Positions 53,701 to 62,153 are shown, counted from the stretch's first letter. The stretch is DNA of 64,000 nt from Flavobacterium okayamense (GCF_019702945.1 NZ_AP024749.1:2480001-2544000); one strand, 5' to 3'. The notes: a model not told the origin generated them from the letters alone. Numbers and translations are program-made.

Positions 53701-56416
53701 CAGCATTTGGCTGTGCATTGATGTTTATCGTTGCTACACTACTATCATCAATACATGGTGCTACGCCTGCTATTGTATATGTGAATGTTGATGTTGTTGC
53801 GCCTGGTGCTGGTGTATACGTTCCTGCTCCTGCATTAAATGTTCCACCAGTTCCTGAAGTTTGTGTCCAAACTCCACCTGATTGCTCTCCTGTAATTAAT
53901 GAGAATAAATCGATTGCTGCGGTACTACTATCACAAACTGTTGTAGAACCATCTGTTCCAGCATTTGGCTGTGCATTGATATTTATCGTTGCTACACTAC
54001 TATCATCAATACATGGCGCTACGCCTGCTATTGTATATGTAAATGTCGATGTTGTTGCGCCTGGTGCCGGTGTGTAAGTTCCTGCTCCTGCATTAAACAC
54101 TCCTCCTGTTCCCGATGTCTGAGTCCAAACTCCGCCTGATTGTTCGCCTGTAATTAATGAGAATAAATCGATTGTTGCTGTACTACTATCACAAACTGTT
54201 GTAGAACCATCTGTTCCAGCATTTGGCTGTGCATTGATATTTATCGTTGCTACACTACTATCATCAATACATGGCGCTACGCCTGCTATTGTATATGTAA
54301 ATGTCGATGTTGTTGCGCCTGGTGCCGGTGTGTAATTACCTGCTCCTGCGTTAAACGTTCCTCCTGTTCCCGATGTCTGAGTCCAAACTCCGCCTGATTG
54401 TTCGCCTGTAATTAATGAGAATAAATCGATTGTTGATGTACTACTATCACAAACTGTTGTATTGCCATCTGTTCCAGCATTTGGCTGTGCATTGACTATA
54501 ACTGTCGTTGTTGTTGTAACAACTGTAGCACAACATGCACTAGCTGGAATGGTATATGTAACCGTATATGTTATACCTGTAGTACTTGTAGAAGGATCTA
54601 TTTGACCTGTAGTAGGATTTATAGATAAACCTGCTGGAGTAGCACTAAATGTACCTCCAGTAAATCCGCCAGTTCCCGTTAAAGTAACATTACCTAAAGC
54701 TGAATTCTCACAAAATGGATTTCCAACATAACTAATATTAGCAGTTGCACATTGAGGAGCTACATTAATAACAACGTCGCGGGTAAACTGACATCCAAAC
54801 TCATCTGTTGCAGTAACAGTATATGTAAAGGAGCCTAAATCATTGAAAGGTCCTACTGTAGGAGAGTTATTTAATTGTGTACCAGTACATGTTCCTGTAA
54901 CAGGACAAGTGTCTGGCCCTGGATCTACTACAACAGTTGTTGTAGTTGTTTGAGTTGGTAATGAAGGTGCACTTGGCGAAACTGTTGACCAAGTTAAATC
55001 TGTAATATCTGGAGTAACAAATTCAACAGTTCCATAACAAGCTGCAGGAAAAGTTAAAGACCATCCACTAATAAATCCATCATCCCAAGTAAGGTTATCC
55101 GTAATTTGTAATGTCCAAACTCCATTTAAATCTGAACCATTAAGTACAGCAAAAGAATTTGTAGAATTATAAGTTTGAGGTATGTAATTGTTACCTGTCT
55201 CACAAGCACCAGTCCAGTTAGCACAAGTACTAGTTGCTGTTGTTGTTGCAGCAGCTGCAGTCCAACTTATTCCTCCTGAATTAACTACAGTATAAGTAGC
55301 AGTACAACCTGGCACTCCATCATCTGCTCCATTGGAACAAGTACCAAAATTTGTTCCTCCTCCATGCTGATCATAAACTATTACCGATTGACCAGTAGGT
55401 GAGATTAATGTTATCTCTAAATCACCAGAATATGAATGTTCTAGATCAAAAGTTAATGTAGGGTAACATCCAGCATTTAGGGTAGCACCAACCGGAAATA
55501 AACCAGTAAAATCTAATGTAGAAGTATAACTAGATCCTGAACCATCTGGTAAAGAAACAGGGCTTCCTGATACAGAAGGAGCTTGTTGGGTAATTGTTTG
55601 AGAAGTTGCAATCCCAGTTAAATTAACATTGTCTCCACAATTAATATTAATCGGACCTGTTGTTGTTCCAGTAAAATCAGCATCGGGTAAAACTCTTACT
55701 ACCCTAGTCTCTGAATTAGTATTTGCACAACCTAATGGATTATTATCTTGAACCTTTAAAGAAACATTGTAAACTCCAATCCCTGGAAAAGTATGAGTAG
55801 TGGTAGGTGAAGCTGTTGTAGTAGTTGTTCCATCATTCCAATCCCAAATATATGAAGTAATAGGGTTCCCAACAGGTGAATATGAAGGTGATGCATCAAA
55901 TGCAACTGTTAGAGATCCTGGATTAACAGCATTTGGAGAACAAATATTAACAGTTGAATTGTCAGCCATTTGAGCTACCGGTGGTGTACAAGGGGTTGAA
56001 CAAGCTATGGTTGATGTCCAACCAGCGAAACTCGTTCCCGAATCGGATACAAAATGAAAAGTTAAACATCCATCTGGACTTGTTGAAAAAACAGTAAAAG
56101 GAACTGGTGGTGTACCCATAAGTACATCATCTGCAGGACCAGTCATAGAGTTTCCTTGCCAAATTTCTAAATAATCAAAACCGTCTTCAGTGTTAAATGC
56201 TGTAAATGTTATTGCTACAACTGTACCGGGTGTAGAAGGACAAAATGTAACGCTACTATCTTGGTTATTAGCATAATTTCCAGCACCATCTCTAAAAGTT
56301 CCTGAACAAGTTGAATAAGATGCGGTACCTGTTCCGGTAGGCATATTATAAGTTTGCCCATAAGTAATGCTTATTGCGAAAAGCAATAATAATTGCAATA
56401 GGTAATTGTTTCTCAT
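47702..56416 (-). CDS. Giant type IX-secreted adhesin with CUB, PKD, P-domain and 17 tandem repeats
   Basis: 2904 residues. In order: signal peptide (1-21); CUB-like domain (about 22-135, with Cys pairs); PKD domain (about 150-240, SYIWDWNDGTTTT); proprotein-convertase P-like domain (about 270-460, DLEHSYSGDLEITLISPTGQ); Ig-like linker domains; five 86-residue repeats (about 640-1072); an FN3-like domain; twelve more repeats (about 1245-2276); Ig-like domains; and the gliding-motility-associated C-terminal domain (FFTPNGDGYNDTWNI ... FDRYGKLIKQL), the type B sorting signal of the type IX system. It is likely a surface adhesin. A small secreted gene lies 8 bp upstream. Confidence 0.93.
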   Translation of the reverse strand: MRNNYLLQLLLLFAISITYGQTYNMPTGTGTASYSTCSGTFRDGAGNYANNQDSSVTFCPSTPGTVVAITFTAFNTEDGFDYLEIWQGNSMTGPADDVLMGTPPVPFTVFSTSPDGCLTFHFVSDSGTSFAGWTSTIACSTPCTPPVAQMADNSTVNICSPNAVNPGSLTVAFDASPSYSPVGNPITSYIWDWNDGTTTTTASPTTTHTFPGIGVYNVSLKVQDNNPLGCANTNSETRVVRVLPDADFTGTTTGPININCGDNVNLTGIATSQTITQQAPSVSGSPVSLPDGSGSSYTSTLDFTGLFPVGATLNAGCYPTLTFDLEHSYSGDLEITLISPTGQSVIVYDQHGGGTNFGTCSNGADDGVPGCTATYTVVNSGGISWTAAAATTTATSTCANWTGACETGNNYIPQTYNSTNSFAVLNGSDLNGVWTLQITDNLTWDDGFISGWSLTFPAACYGTVEFVTPDITDLTWSTVSPSAPSLPTQTTTTTVVVDPGPDTCPVTGTCTGTQLNNSPTVGPFNDLGSFTYTVTATDEFGCQFTRDVVINVAPQCATANISYVGNPFCENSALGNVTLTGTGGFTGGTFSATPAGLSINPTTGQIDPSTSTTGITYTVTYTIPASACCATVVTTTTTVIVNAQPNAGTDGNTTVCDSSTSTIDLFSLITGEQSGGVWTQTSGTGGTFNAGAGNYTPAPGATTSTFTYTIAGVAPCIDDSSVATININAQPNAGTDGSTTVCDSSTATIDLFSLITGEQSGGVWTQTSGTGGVFNAGAGTYTPAPGATTSTFTYTIAGVAPCIDDSSVATININAQPNAGTDGSTTVCDSSTAAIDLFSLITGEQSGGVWTQTSGTGGTFNAGAGTYTPAPGATTSTFTYTIAGVAPCIDDSSVATININAQPNAGTDGSTTVCDSSTATIDLFSLITGEQSGGVWTQTSGTGGVFNAGAGTYTPAPGATTSTFTYTIAGVAPCIDDSSVATININAQPNAGTDGNTTVCDSSTATIDLFSLITGEQSGGVWTQTSGTGGTFNAGAGTYTPAPGATTSTFTYTIAGVAPCIDDSSVATININPLLSPVISCGVLTSTSVEFNWAAVTGATSYTISYQINSNPVVNVGDVGNVLNYVVSGLVPADSVLITVTPVGGAGTCFTFTNQTCVSNNCTPPTASISYSSPFCNSNSTLQNVTLNGTGVYTGGSYSAPTGLSINVANGDIDPSISTVGTYTVTYTIPATPGCSPVVTTTSVTINAQPNAGTDGNTTVCDSSTAAIDLFSLITGEQSGGVWTQTSGTGGTFNAGAGTYTPAPGATTSTFTYTIAGVAPCIDDSSVATININAQPNAGTDGSTTVCDSSTAAIDLFSLITGEQSGGVWTQTSGTGGTFNAGAGTYTPAPGATTSMFTYTIAGVAPCIDDSSVATININAQPNAGTDGSTTVCDSSTATIDLFSLITGEQSGGVWTQTSGTGGVFNAGAGTYTPAPGATTSTFTYTIAGVAPCIDDSSVATININAQPNAGTDGNTTVCDSSTATIDLFSLITGEQSGGVWTQTSGTGGTFNAGAGTYTPAPGATTSTFTYTIAGVAPCIDDSSVATININAQPNAGTDGSTTVCDSSTAAIDLFSLITGEQSGGVWTQTSGTGGTFNAGAGTYTPAPGATTSMFTYTIAGVAPCIDDSSVATININAQPNAGTDGSTTVCDSSTATIDLFSLITGEQSGGVWTQTSGTGGTFNAGAGTYTPAPGATTSTFTYTIAGVAPCIDDSSVATININAQPNAGTDGNTTVCDSSTATIDLFSLITGEQSGGVWTQTSGTGGTFNAGAGTYTPAPGATTSTFTYTIAGVAPCIDDSSVATININAQPNAGTDGSTTVCDSSTATIDLFSLITGEQSGGVWTQTSGTGGTFNAGAGTYTPAPGATTSTFTYTIAGVAPCIDDSSVATININAQPNAGTDGNTTVCDSSTAAIDLFSLITGEQSGGVWTQTSGTGGTFNAGAGNYTPAPGATTSTFMYTIAGVAPCVDDSSVVTITINAQPNAGTDGSTTVCDSSTAAIDLFSLITGEQSGGVWTQTSGTGGTFNAGAGTYTPAPGATTSTFTYTIAGVAPCIDDSSVATININAQPNAGTDGSTTVCDSSTASIDLFSLITGEQSGGVWTQTSGTGGTFNAGAGTYTPAPGATTSTFTYTIAGVAPCIDDSSVATININAQPNAGTDGNTTVCDNSSATIDLFSLITGEQSGGVWTQTSGTGGVFNAGAGTYTPAPGATTSTFEYIIAGVAPCVDDSSVATVNIDPYLSATISYPLLSYCVSHGTVDIVFVGTGVNGTYTSVPAGLDINISTGQINTQNSTPGFYTINYLVPTNGACSSYTVSTTIEITARPVLTINNPLPITLCDGEFLHVDWTSNVAGTTLTYTASSNNVTYPSNGDQSTLDQVLSLINSDQIGDITITITPFANGCSGDAIQVPVRINPNPVISSVSVDQNTICSGNEVTFTVTSNLGGTTYDWSVINNTGVTVVGGVTSGTITTGTLMLVLENSTPGLSGTIEVDFTPYRDGCPGATVVSEVITVNPIPGVPNGLPEYYICDGEATPMSITSDPFVAGTELIYDVVDYYNVTGYSSGGPLPEPLLIEDVLTLTDSYVQGYVVYRIWATLNGCDGEYRDFTVYVNPNPQPVLTDGAICVNDIGTVFQTYWLTVEGLPGTNYQYTWYESSDPVNPIAITGVPSLEVAVAGSYYVVVRDLSSTDTSCEGTSNTVSVIETNPATSFITTVTDAFSDNATVVVTVTGGNGMLLYQIDGGAFQESNVFTGVSAGEHVITVIDSQGCTYLQETVLVIDYPNFFTPNGDGYNDTWNIIGLNQPEAKLYIFDRYGKLIKQLSTVGPGWDGTYNGEQLPSTDYWFSLEYLENGVAKEFKAHFAMKR
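49589..52680 (-). repeat. Block of twelve 258-bp tandem repeats inside the adhesin gene
   Basis: Each unit codes 86 residues (AQPNAGTDG(S/N)TTVCDSST start, then IDLFSLITGEQSGGVWTQTS, FNAGAGTYTPAPGATTSTF and GVAPCIDDSSVATININ). Units are near identical in DNA, with small variants (GGVF/GGTF, TTSMF) that recur in order. Segments 50871-51230 and 51645-52004 encode the same variants 774 bp (three units) apart, so multi-unit duplications built the array. One Cys per unit end suggests disulfide-stabilised Ig-like modules. Confidence 0.9.
53200..54495 (-). repeat. Block of five 258-bp tandem repeats inside the adhesin gene
   Basis: Five units of the same 86-residue module, separated from the larger block by about 520 bp that encode an FN3-like and an Ig-like domain. 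The DNA of this block is as similar to the other block as its units are to each other, which points to gene conversion between blocks. Confidence 0.9.
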
Positions 56417-56424
56417 AGGTTAAA

Positions 56425-56805
56425 TTATATGGTAGTAAGTTTTTCTTTAAGTGTTTGATCAAAAGCAAAAATATACCAAAGCTCTTCTTTTGAGTATATT
56501 TTCTTAACCTTGTCTGAAAGTGAATTGATAAACAAATTTCCATTTTCTAAATATTTAAAATACTCTGGATTAGAATTTTTTAAAGTAGAAATTTCATTTT
56601 CAGGAATATCTTTTAAAAATTTTAAATCTTTATTTGAATAGTCTTGATTTGTAAATTTAGTATCATCTAATTTAAAAGATAAATCGATAATTGATTTTTT
56701 AGGATGAAGTTTATAACCTGGAGGTAAATTATAATTTTTGTTATTTGTTTGGGAATATATGTTTATCGCAAAAACAAATAAAATAAGTAGTAAAGCTTTT
56801 TTCAT
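56425..56805 (-). CDS. Small secreted protein upstream of the giant adhesin
   Basis: 126 residues with a signal peptide (KKALLLILFVFAINIYSQ) and a charged mature part of about 107 residues (NLPPGYKLHPKKSIIDLSFK at its start, EELWYIFAFDQTLKEKL at its end). No family is recognised. It ends 8 bp before the adhesin start on the same strand, so the two are probably one operon; a periplasmic helper or a surface partner is plausible but unproven. Confidence 0.7.
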   Translation of the reverse strand: MKKALLLILFVFAINIYSQTNNKNYNLPPGYKLHPKKSIIDLSFKLDDTKFTNQDYSNKDLKFLKDIPENEISTLKNSNPEYFKYLENGNLFINSLSDKVKKIYSKEELWYIFAFDQTLKEKLTTI

Positions 56806-56954
56806 GAAATTAACATTTGATAAGGATTAAAACATCTAAAATTAATTTTTTTTTAACAAATACAAAACTTTTGGAGATATTTTTTAACTTTTTAACGAAT
56901 AAATTTAACTAATCAAAAAATTCCCTTTTAAAAACATTATATAAAAATTAACAA

Positions 56955-56983
56955 TTTGGTATCCTTTTTTTATTTTATATTTG
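56955..56983 (+). promoter_or_regulatory. Candidate promoter of the M28 peptidase gene
   Basis: TTTG (56955-56958) and TATATTTG (56976-56983) are spaced 17 bp, slightly short of consensus. The start codon at 57021 follows 37 bp later, after a 5-codon open stretch (56996-57013) that is probably meaningless. Confidence 0.5.
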
Positions 56984-57020
56984 AAAAATTCAATCATGAA
57001 AACTAATAAATAGTATTAGA

Positions 57021-58034
57021 ATGAAAAAAATTTCACTTTTCGCTTTAGCTATAATCTTAGCAAGTTGTGCTTCTTCTAAGTCTCAAAAACAAGCAGATGT
57101 ATCAAAATACATGAATACAATTACACCAGACGAATTAAAAACTCATTTATATATAGTTGCTTCAGACGAAAATGAAGGTCGTGATACAGGTAGTAAAGGA
57201 CAAAAAAAAGCTGGTAAATATTTAATTTCTCAATATGAGAAAAATGGAATTAGTTACCCTAAAGAAGGAAATGGATGGTACCAAAAAGTTCCTTCAGAAT
57301 TTATGGCAAGAGGATTTGCTCCAAAACTTCCTGATTCTGAAAACATTTGGGCCTTCATTGAAGGAACTGACAAAAAAGATGAAATCGTTGTTATTTCCGC
57401 ACATTATGATCACGTAGGCATGAAAAACGGTGAAGTTTATAATGGAGCTGATGATGATGGTTCAGGGACTGTCTCATTGCTAGAAATTGCTCAAGCATTT
57501 AAACAAGCTGAAAAAGAGGGTTTTAAACCTAAACGCTCAATATTGTTTTTACATGTAACAGGGGAAGAGCACGGACTGCATGGTTCTCGATATTATTCTG
57601 AAAATCCATTGTTTCCAATGGAAAAAACTGTTGCCGATATTAATATTGATATGATTGGTCGTCGTGATACGCTTCACCCAGATACAAATAATTATGTTTA
57701 TGTAATTGGTTCGGACAGACTAAGTAGTGAACTTCATGCAATTAATGAAGAAATGAACAATAAATACACTAAAATGGAGCTAGATTATAAATACAATGAT
57801 AGAAATGATCCTGAGCGTATATATTACAGATCTGATCATTATAATTTTGCTAAACATGGAGTTCCTGCGATTTTCTATTTTAACGGAATTCATGCTGATT
57901 ATCATATGCCTAGCGATACTCCTGATAAAATTGAATATGATGCTTTAGCCAAAAGAGCTCAATTAGCATTTTTAGTGGCATGGGAATTAGCAAACAGACC
58001 TGAAAAAATTAAAGTCGATAGAGACGGGAAGTAA
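57021..58034 (+). CDS. M28 family metallopeptidase (aminopeptidase), lipoprotein
   Basis: 337 residues. The lipoprotein signal ends in ILASCAS. The M28 zinc ligands and catalytic residues are visible: SAHYDHVG, NGADDDGSGT, TGEEHGLHGS (catalytic Glu and ligand), NIDMIGR and, near the end, HADYHMPSDTPDKI with the last His. It cleaves N-terminal residues from peptides at the cell envelope. The gene is monocistronic and ends at a strong bidirectional terminator. Confidence 0.92.
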   Translation: MKKISLFALAIILASCASSKSQKQADVSKYMNTITPDELKTHLYIVASDENEGRDTGSKGQKKAGKYLISQYEKNGISYPKEGNGWYQKVPSEFMARGFAPKLPDSENIWAFIEGTDKKDEIVVISAHYDHVGMKNGEVYNGADDDGSGTVSLLEIAQAFKQAEKEGFKPKRSILFLHVTGEEHGLHGSRYYSENPLFPMEKTVADINIDMIGRRDTLHPDTNNYVYVIGSDRLSSELHAINEEMNNKYTKMELDYKYNDRNDPERIYYRSDHYNFAKHGVPAIFYFNGIHADYHMPSDTPDKIEYDALAKRAQLAFLVAWELANRPEKIKVDRDGK

Positions 58035-58053
58035 TTACAATTAATTAAATTAC

Positions 58054-58106
58054 TAATTATGATATAAAAAATCCGAGCATTGCTCGGATTTTTTATATCA
58101 TAATTA
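58054..58106. terminator. 53-bp near-perfect palindrome, bidirectional terminator
   Basis: 26 bases on each side of T58080 are perfectly complementary, with the core AATCCGAGC/GCTCGGATT flanked by A and T runs. It separates the convergent M28 and glyA genes and would terminate both. It is unusually long and perfect. Confidence 0.85.
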
Positions 58107-58123
58107 AACTATTTAATTTTCAA

Positions 58124-59398
58124 TTAAAAAACAAACATAGGCTTATCAGCCATAAAGTCGTTTACTTCTTCAGCTACTTGCTCTAATACAGCTTCATCTT
58201 GGAAATTCATAATAACCTTATCGATTAAAGCAACGATAGTTTCCATATCCGCTTCAACTAATCCTCTTGTTGTAATTGCTGGAGTACCAACACGAATTCC
58301 AGATGTTACAAATGGTGATTTATCATCAAAAGGAACCATATTTTTATTAACCGTAATTTCAGCTTTTACCAAAGCATTTTCTGCTTCTTTACCAGTAATA
58401 TTTTTATTCCTCAAGTCAATTAACATCATATGATTATCTGTTCCACCAGAAATTATATCATAACCTCTACTCACAAATGCATTAGCCATCGCTTTTGCAT
58501 TTTTTTGCACTTGAAGTGTGTAATTGAAAAAGTTTTCAGTTAAAGCTTCTCCAAAAGCCACAGCTTTAGCTGCAATAATATGCATTAAGGGTCCACCTTG
58601 GTTTCCAGGAAAAACAGCCATATCTAAAACATGACTCATCATTCTGATTTCACCTTTTGGAGTTTTTAACCCCCATGGATTTTCAAAGTCTTTACCCATC
58701 AAAATCATACCACCTCTTGGACCTCTTAAAGTTTTATGAGTTGTAGTAGTTACTATATGACAATGTGGAATTGGATCGCTTAACAAACCTTTCGCGATTA
58801 AACCAGCTGGATGTGATACATCAGCCAATAATAGTGCTCCTACACTATCAGCTATTTCTCTGAAACGTTTAAAGTCCATATCACGAGAATAAGCAGAAGC
58901 ACCGGCAATAATTAATTTTGGTTTTTCAGCAGAAGCAATTTCTTGAATTTTATTATAATTTAATCTACCTGTCTCCTTCTCTACACCATAGAAAACTGGA
59001 CTGTATAATTTCCCAGAAAAATTTACAGGAGAACCGTGCGTTAAATGTCCGCCATGTGATAAATCAAATCCTAAAATTTTATCTCCTGGTTGTAGACAAG
59101 CAGCAAAAACAGCAGTATTAGCTTGTGAACCTGAATGCGGTTGAACATTAACATATTCTGCTCCAAAAAGTTCTTTAGCTCTATCAATTGCAATTTGTTC
59201 AACAATATCAACTACTTCACATCCACCATAGTATCTTTTACCAGGATACCCTTCAGCATATTTATTAGTTAAACAAGATCCTGCAGCTTCCATAACTTGG
59301 TCGCTAACAAAATTTTCAGAAGCTATTAATTCAATACCGTGTTGTTGTCTATCTTGCTCGTCAAGAATTAAGTCAAAAATTTGTTCGTCGCGTCGCAT
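58124..59398 (-). CDS. glyA: Serine hydroxymethyltransferase
   Basis: 424 residues, full length. It has the N-terminal [18 protein letters not shown], the [15 protein letters not shown] substrate-binding motif, the PLP lysine in [15 protein letters not shown], and [14 protein letters not shown]. It interconverts serine and glycine with tetrahydrofolate, the main source of one-carbon units. A minus-strand -7 box (complement of CAAAATTA, 59426-59433) precedes it. Confidence 0.97.
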   Translation of the reverse strand: MRRDEQIFDLILDEQDRQQHGIELIASENFVSDQVMEAAGSCLTNKYAEGYPGKRYYGGCEVVDIVEQIAIDRAKELFGAEYVNVQPHSGSQANTAVFAACLQPGDKILGFDLSHGGHLTHGSPVNFSGKLYSPVFYGVEKETGRLNYNKIQEIASAEKPKLIIAGASAYSRDMDFKRFREIADSVGALLLADVSHPAGLIAKGLLSDPIPHCHIVTTTTHKTLRGPRGGMILMGKDFENPWGLKTPKGEIRMMSHVLDMAVFPGNQGGPLMHIIAAKAVAFGEALTENFFNYTLQVQKNAKAMANAFVSRGYDIISGGTDNHMMLIDLRNKNITGKEAENALVKAEITVNKNMVPFDDKSPFVTSGIRVGTPAITTRGLVEADMETIVALIDKVIMNFQDEAVLEQVAEEVNDFMADKPMFVF

Positions 59399-59442
59399 TT
59401 CTTTAGTAATTCGTTAAAATTTGCTCAAAATTACGAAAAAGG

Positions 59443-59473
59443 TTTGTTAAATAGACAGTAAAGTTTATATTTG
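59443..59473 (+). promoter_or_regulatory. Consensus Bacteroidota promoter of the fumarylacetoacetase gene
   Basis: TTTG (59443-59446), exactly 19 bp, and TATATTTG (59466-59473) match the consensus fully. The start codon at 59510 lies 36 bp downstream. Confidence 0.65.
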
Positions 59474-59509
59474 ATTTATATTTTTTCAACAACAAACTAA
59501 CAACTTATT

Positions 59510-60793
59510 ATGCCAAATATAGCAAACGACCCAAACAGAAAATCTTGGATTTATGTGAAAGAAAATTGCGATTTCCCAATCCAAAATATTCCATTTGGAG
59601 TGTTCATAACAAAAAACAACGATATCACAATTGGAACCCGAATTGGTGAAACTGCTATCGACATGGGAGCTTTACAGCGACTTGGTTATTTTGATGGGAT
59701 TGAGCTAACAGACGACATGTTTATGCAAGATACCTTAAACGACTTTATTTCTGATGGAAAAAAAACATGGCGCTTGGTAAGAAATCGCCTTGCAGAACTT
59801 TTTGATGCTGAAAATCCAAAATTAAGAGATAACGCAGAACACAAAGAAATAATCTTATTCAATGTTTCTGAAATTGAGATGCTATTGCCTGTTCAAATTG
59901 GAGATTATACCGACTTCTATAGTAGTAAAGAACATGCGACAAACGTTGGTAAAATGTTTCGTGATCCAGAAAATGCTTTATTACCAAACTGGTTACACAT
60001 TCCTGTAGGTTATCATGGTAGAAGTTCTACAATTGTTCCTAGTGGTGTTCCAGTGAGACGACCAAACGGACAAACGTTACCTGCTGGTGAAACTCAACCT
60101 GTTTTTGGGCCTTCAAAATTAGTAGATTTTGAATTAGAAACTGCTTTTATAACAACTGATGCTAATTTAATGGGAGAACCAATTCCTGTTTCAGAAGCCG
60201 AAGATTATATTTTTGGAATGGTGCTTTTCAATGATTGGAGTGCTCGAGATATTCAAAAATGGGAATATGTTCCTTTAGGGCCATTTCTTGCTAAAAATTT
60301 TGCGTCTTCAATTTCACCATGGATTGTAACCATGGATGCTTTAGAACCTTTCAGAGTTAAAGGCCCTGAACAATCTCCTACTCCTTTATCGTATTTACAG
60401 CAAGAAGGAGCACACGCTTTTGATATTAATTTACAAGTTGCAATTCAACCAGAAAATAAAGAAGAAACAGTAGTTTCAAATTCAAACTTTAAATATATGT
60501 ATTGGTCAATGTCGCAACAATTAGCACATCACACAGTTAATGGTTGTCGTGTTAATTCTGGTGATATGATGGGAAGTGGTACAATTTCTGGACCTACAGA
60601 AGATAGTTTTGGTTCAATGCTTGAATTGACTTGGGGTGGAAAAAATCCAATTCAAATGAAAGACGGAAGTGAAAGAAAATTCATCAACGATAACGATACT
60701 GTTATTATTCGTGGTTATTGTAAAAATAATGATGTAAGAATTGGTTTTGGAGAATGTTCTTCGAAATTACTTCCTGCAGTTGAGATAAAATAA
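59510..60793 (+). CDS. fahA: Fumarylacetoacetase
   Basis: 427 residues, full length. It has the N-terminal SH3-like domain (FGVFITKNNDITIGTRIGE) and the catalytic FAH domain: DYTDFYSSKEHATNVG with the His general base, HGRSSTIVPSG, the metal ligands in ELETAF and in NDWSARDIQKWEYVPLGPF, and HHTVNGCRVNSGDMMGSGT. It splits fumarylacetoacetate into fumarate and acetoacetate, the last step of tyrosine breakdown. It has its own promoter and a palindromic terminator. Confidence 0.95.
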   Translation: MPNIANDPNRKSWIYVKENCDFPIQNIPFGVFITKNNDITIGTRIGETAIDMGALQRLGYFDGIELTDDMFMQDTLNDFISDGKKTWRLVRNRLAELFDAENPKLRDNAEHKEIILFNVSEIEMLLPVQIGDYTDFYSSKEHATNVGKMFRDPENALLPNWLHIPVGYHGRSSTIVPSGVPVRRPNGQTLPAGETQPVFGPSKLVDFELETAFITTDANLMGEPIPVSEAEDYIFGMVLFNDWSARDIQKWEYVPLGPFLAKNFASSISPWIVTMDALEPFRVKGPEQSPTPLSYLQQEGAHAFDINLQVAIQPENKEETVVSNSNFKYMYWSMSQQLAHHTVNGCRVNSGDMMGSGTISGPTEDSFGSMLELTWGGKNPIQMKDGSERKFINDNDTVIIRGYCKNNDVRIGFGECSSKLLPAVEIK

Positions 60794-60800
60794 AAAAGTA

Positions 60801-60830
60801 AAAAAACCGGAAATTAATTTCCGGTTTTTT
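60801..60830 (+). terminator. Terminator of the fumarylacetoacetase gene
   Basis: A 30-bp perfect palindrome with core ACCGGAAATTAATTTCCGGT, flanked by six A and six T, lies 8 bp after the stop. Confidence 0.8.
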
Positions 60831-60940
60831 TTTAATTAAAGAATTGGCATCTTTTTTGTTTTGAGCATTTAAACGAAAGATATAAGCAATTCTATTTTCT
60901 AGCAATCAAAAAATTATATCTTTGCCAAAATCAATATTTT

Positions 60941-62122
60941 ATGAAGAAAATTACCTTCCTATTTTTAAGCCTAATTGTTATAAGTTGTGGAGTAAAAAGT
61001 ACTGAATCTTTACTTAACACAGGAAATTATGACGCTGCAATTGATAAAACTGTAAATGCACTACGTACAAATAAAACTTCAAAAGGAAAGCAAGATTATG
61101 TTTATCTTTTAGAAGAAGCTTTTGCAAAAGCAAAAGCAAGAGATCTTGAATCTATAAAATTATTATCAGTTGAGAATAATCCTGCAAACTATGAGCGAAT
61201 TTTTAATCTTTATAACCAACTTCATAACCGTCAGGAAAGAATAAAACCTTTACTTCCACTTCCATTACATAATGAAGGAAGAAATGCAATTTTCCCAATG
61301 GATAATTATTCTGAAAAAATTGTTTCAAGTAAAAACAATTTATCTGGATACTTATATTCTAATGCAAGAAAATTGATGCAGTCTAATAATAAAATGAACT
61401 ATCGTCAAGCGTTTGATGATTTAAGTTATTTAGATCAATTAAATCCAAATTATAAAGATGTAAGAACTTTGATGGATGAAGCTCAATATAAAGGTACTGA
61501 CTTTGTTCACGTTTCTACTAAAAATGAAACGGGAATGGTAATTCCGAAACGTTTACAAGATGATTTATTAGATTTTAGCACTTTTGGATTAAATGACAAA
61601 TGGACTGTTTATCATAATAATCGCCAACAAAGTGTTTATTATGATTATGGAATGATTGTTAACTTCCGCCAAATAAATATGTCGCCAGAACAAGTTCGTG
61701 AAAAGCAATTTATCAAAGAAAAACAAATTAAAGACGGTGTAAAAAATCTTCTTGATGCCAATGGTAATACTGTTAAAGACAGTTTAGGGAACCCTATAAA
61801 AGTTGACAACTTCAAAACTATTTCAGTAAATATTTATGAATTTACGCAATTTAAATCGTGCCAAGTAACAGCAAAAGTAGATTATATTGATTTTAGAAGT
61901 AATCAGTTAATCGAAACTTTCCCACTAGCAAGCGAATTTGTTTTTGAATATATATATGCAAACTACAATGGAGATAAACGTGCTTGTGAAGAAACGTATT
62001 ATCAATATTTCGACAGAAGAGCTGTTCCATTTCCAACTAACGAACAAATGATATTTGACTCTGGTGAAGATTTAAAAGCCAAATTAAAAGCAATTATTAC
62101 AAATAATCGATTCAGAAGATAA
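60941..62122 (+). CDS. Uncharacterised lipoprotein with TPR-like N-terminal part
   Basis: 393 residues. The lipobox is VISCG (Cys about 17). The N-terminal half (about 20-180) is helical with repeat-like motifs (GNYDAAIDKTVNALRTNKTS; YRQAFDDLSYLDQLNPNYKD) as in TPR proteins. The C-terminal half is beta-rich (TVYHNNRQQSVYYDYGMIVN; VTAKVDYIDFRSNQLIETFP). I know similar lipoproteins from Flavobacteria but no function. A -7 box TATCTTTG lies at 60917-60924, and a terminator follows the stop. Confidence 0.75.
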   Translation: MKKITFLFLSLIVISCGVKSTESLLNTGNYDAAIDKTVNALRTNKTSKGKQDYVYLLEEAFAKAKARDLESIKLLSVENNPANYERIFNLYNQLHNRQERIKPLLPLPLHNEGRNAIFPMDNYSEKIVSSKNNLSGYLYSNARKLMQSNNKMNYRQAFDDLSYLDQLNPNYKDVRTLMDEAQYKGTDFVHVSTKNETGMVIPKRLQDDLLDFSTFGLNDKWTVYHNNRQQSVYYDYGMIVNFRQINMSPEQVREKQFIKEKQIKDGVKNLLDANGNTVKDSLGNPIKVDNFKTISVNIYEFTQFKSCQVTAKVDYIDFRSNQLIETFPLASEFVFEYIYANYNGDKRACEETYYQYFDRRAVPFPTNEQMIFDSGEDLKAKLKAIITNNRFRR

Positions 62123-62124
62123 AT

Positions 62125-62153
62125 AAAAAAGCAACTCGGTGAGTTGCTTTTTT
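62125..62153. terminator. Bidirectional terminator between the lipoprotein and ytxJ genes
   Basis: AAAAAAGCAACTC (62125-62137) pairs with GAGTTGCTTTTTT (62141-62153) around a GGT loop. Its end touches the stop codon of the convergent ytxJ gene. Confidence 0.75.

Noticed and set aside
50013..54077. Plus-strand open frames through the adhesin repeats
   Set aside because: They are antisense shadows created by the repeat composition, all of the same sequence, without promoters or plausible starts.
49589..54495. Regular repeats that might suggest a CRISPR array or satellite DNA
   Set aside because: The 258-bp units are a continuous open reading frame with conserved protein sequence and no spacers; they are modules of one secreted protein.
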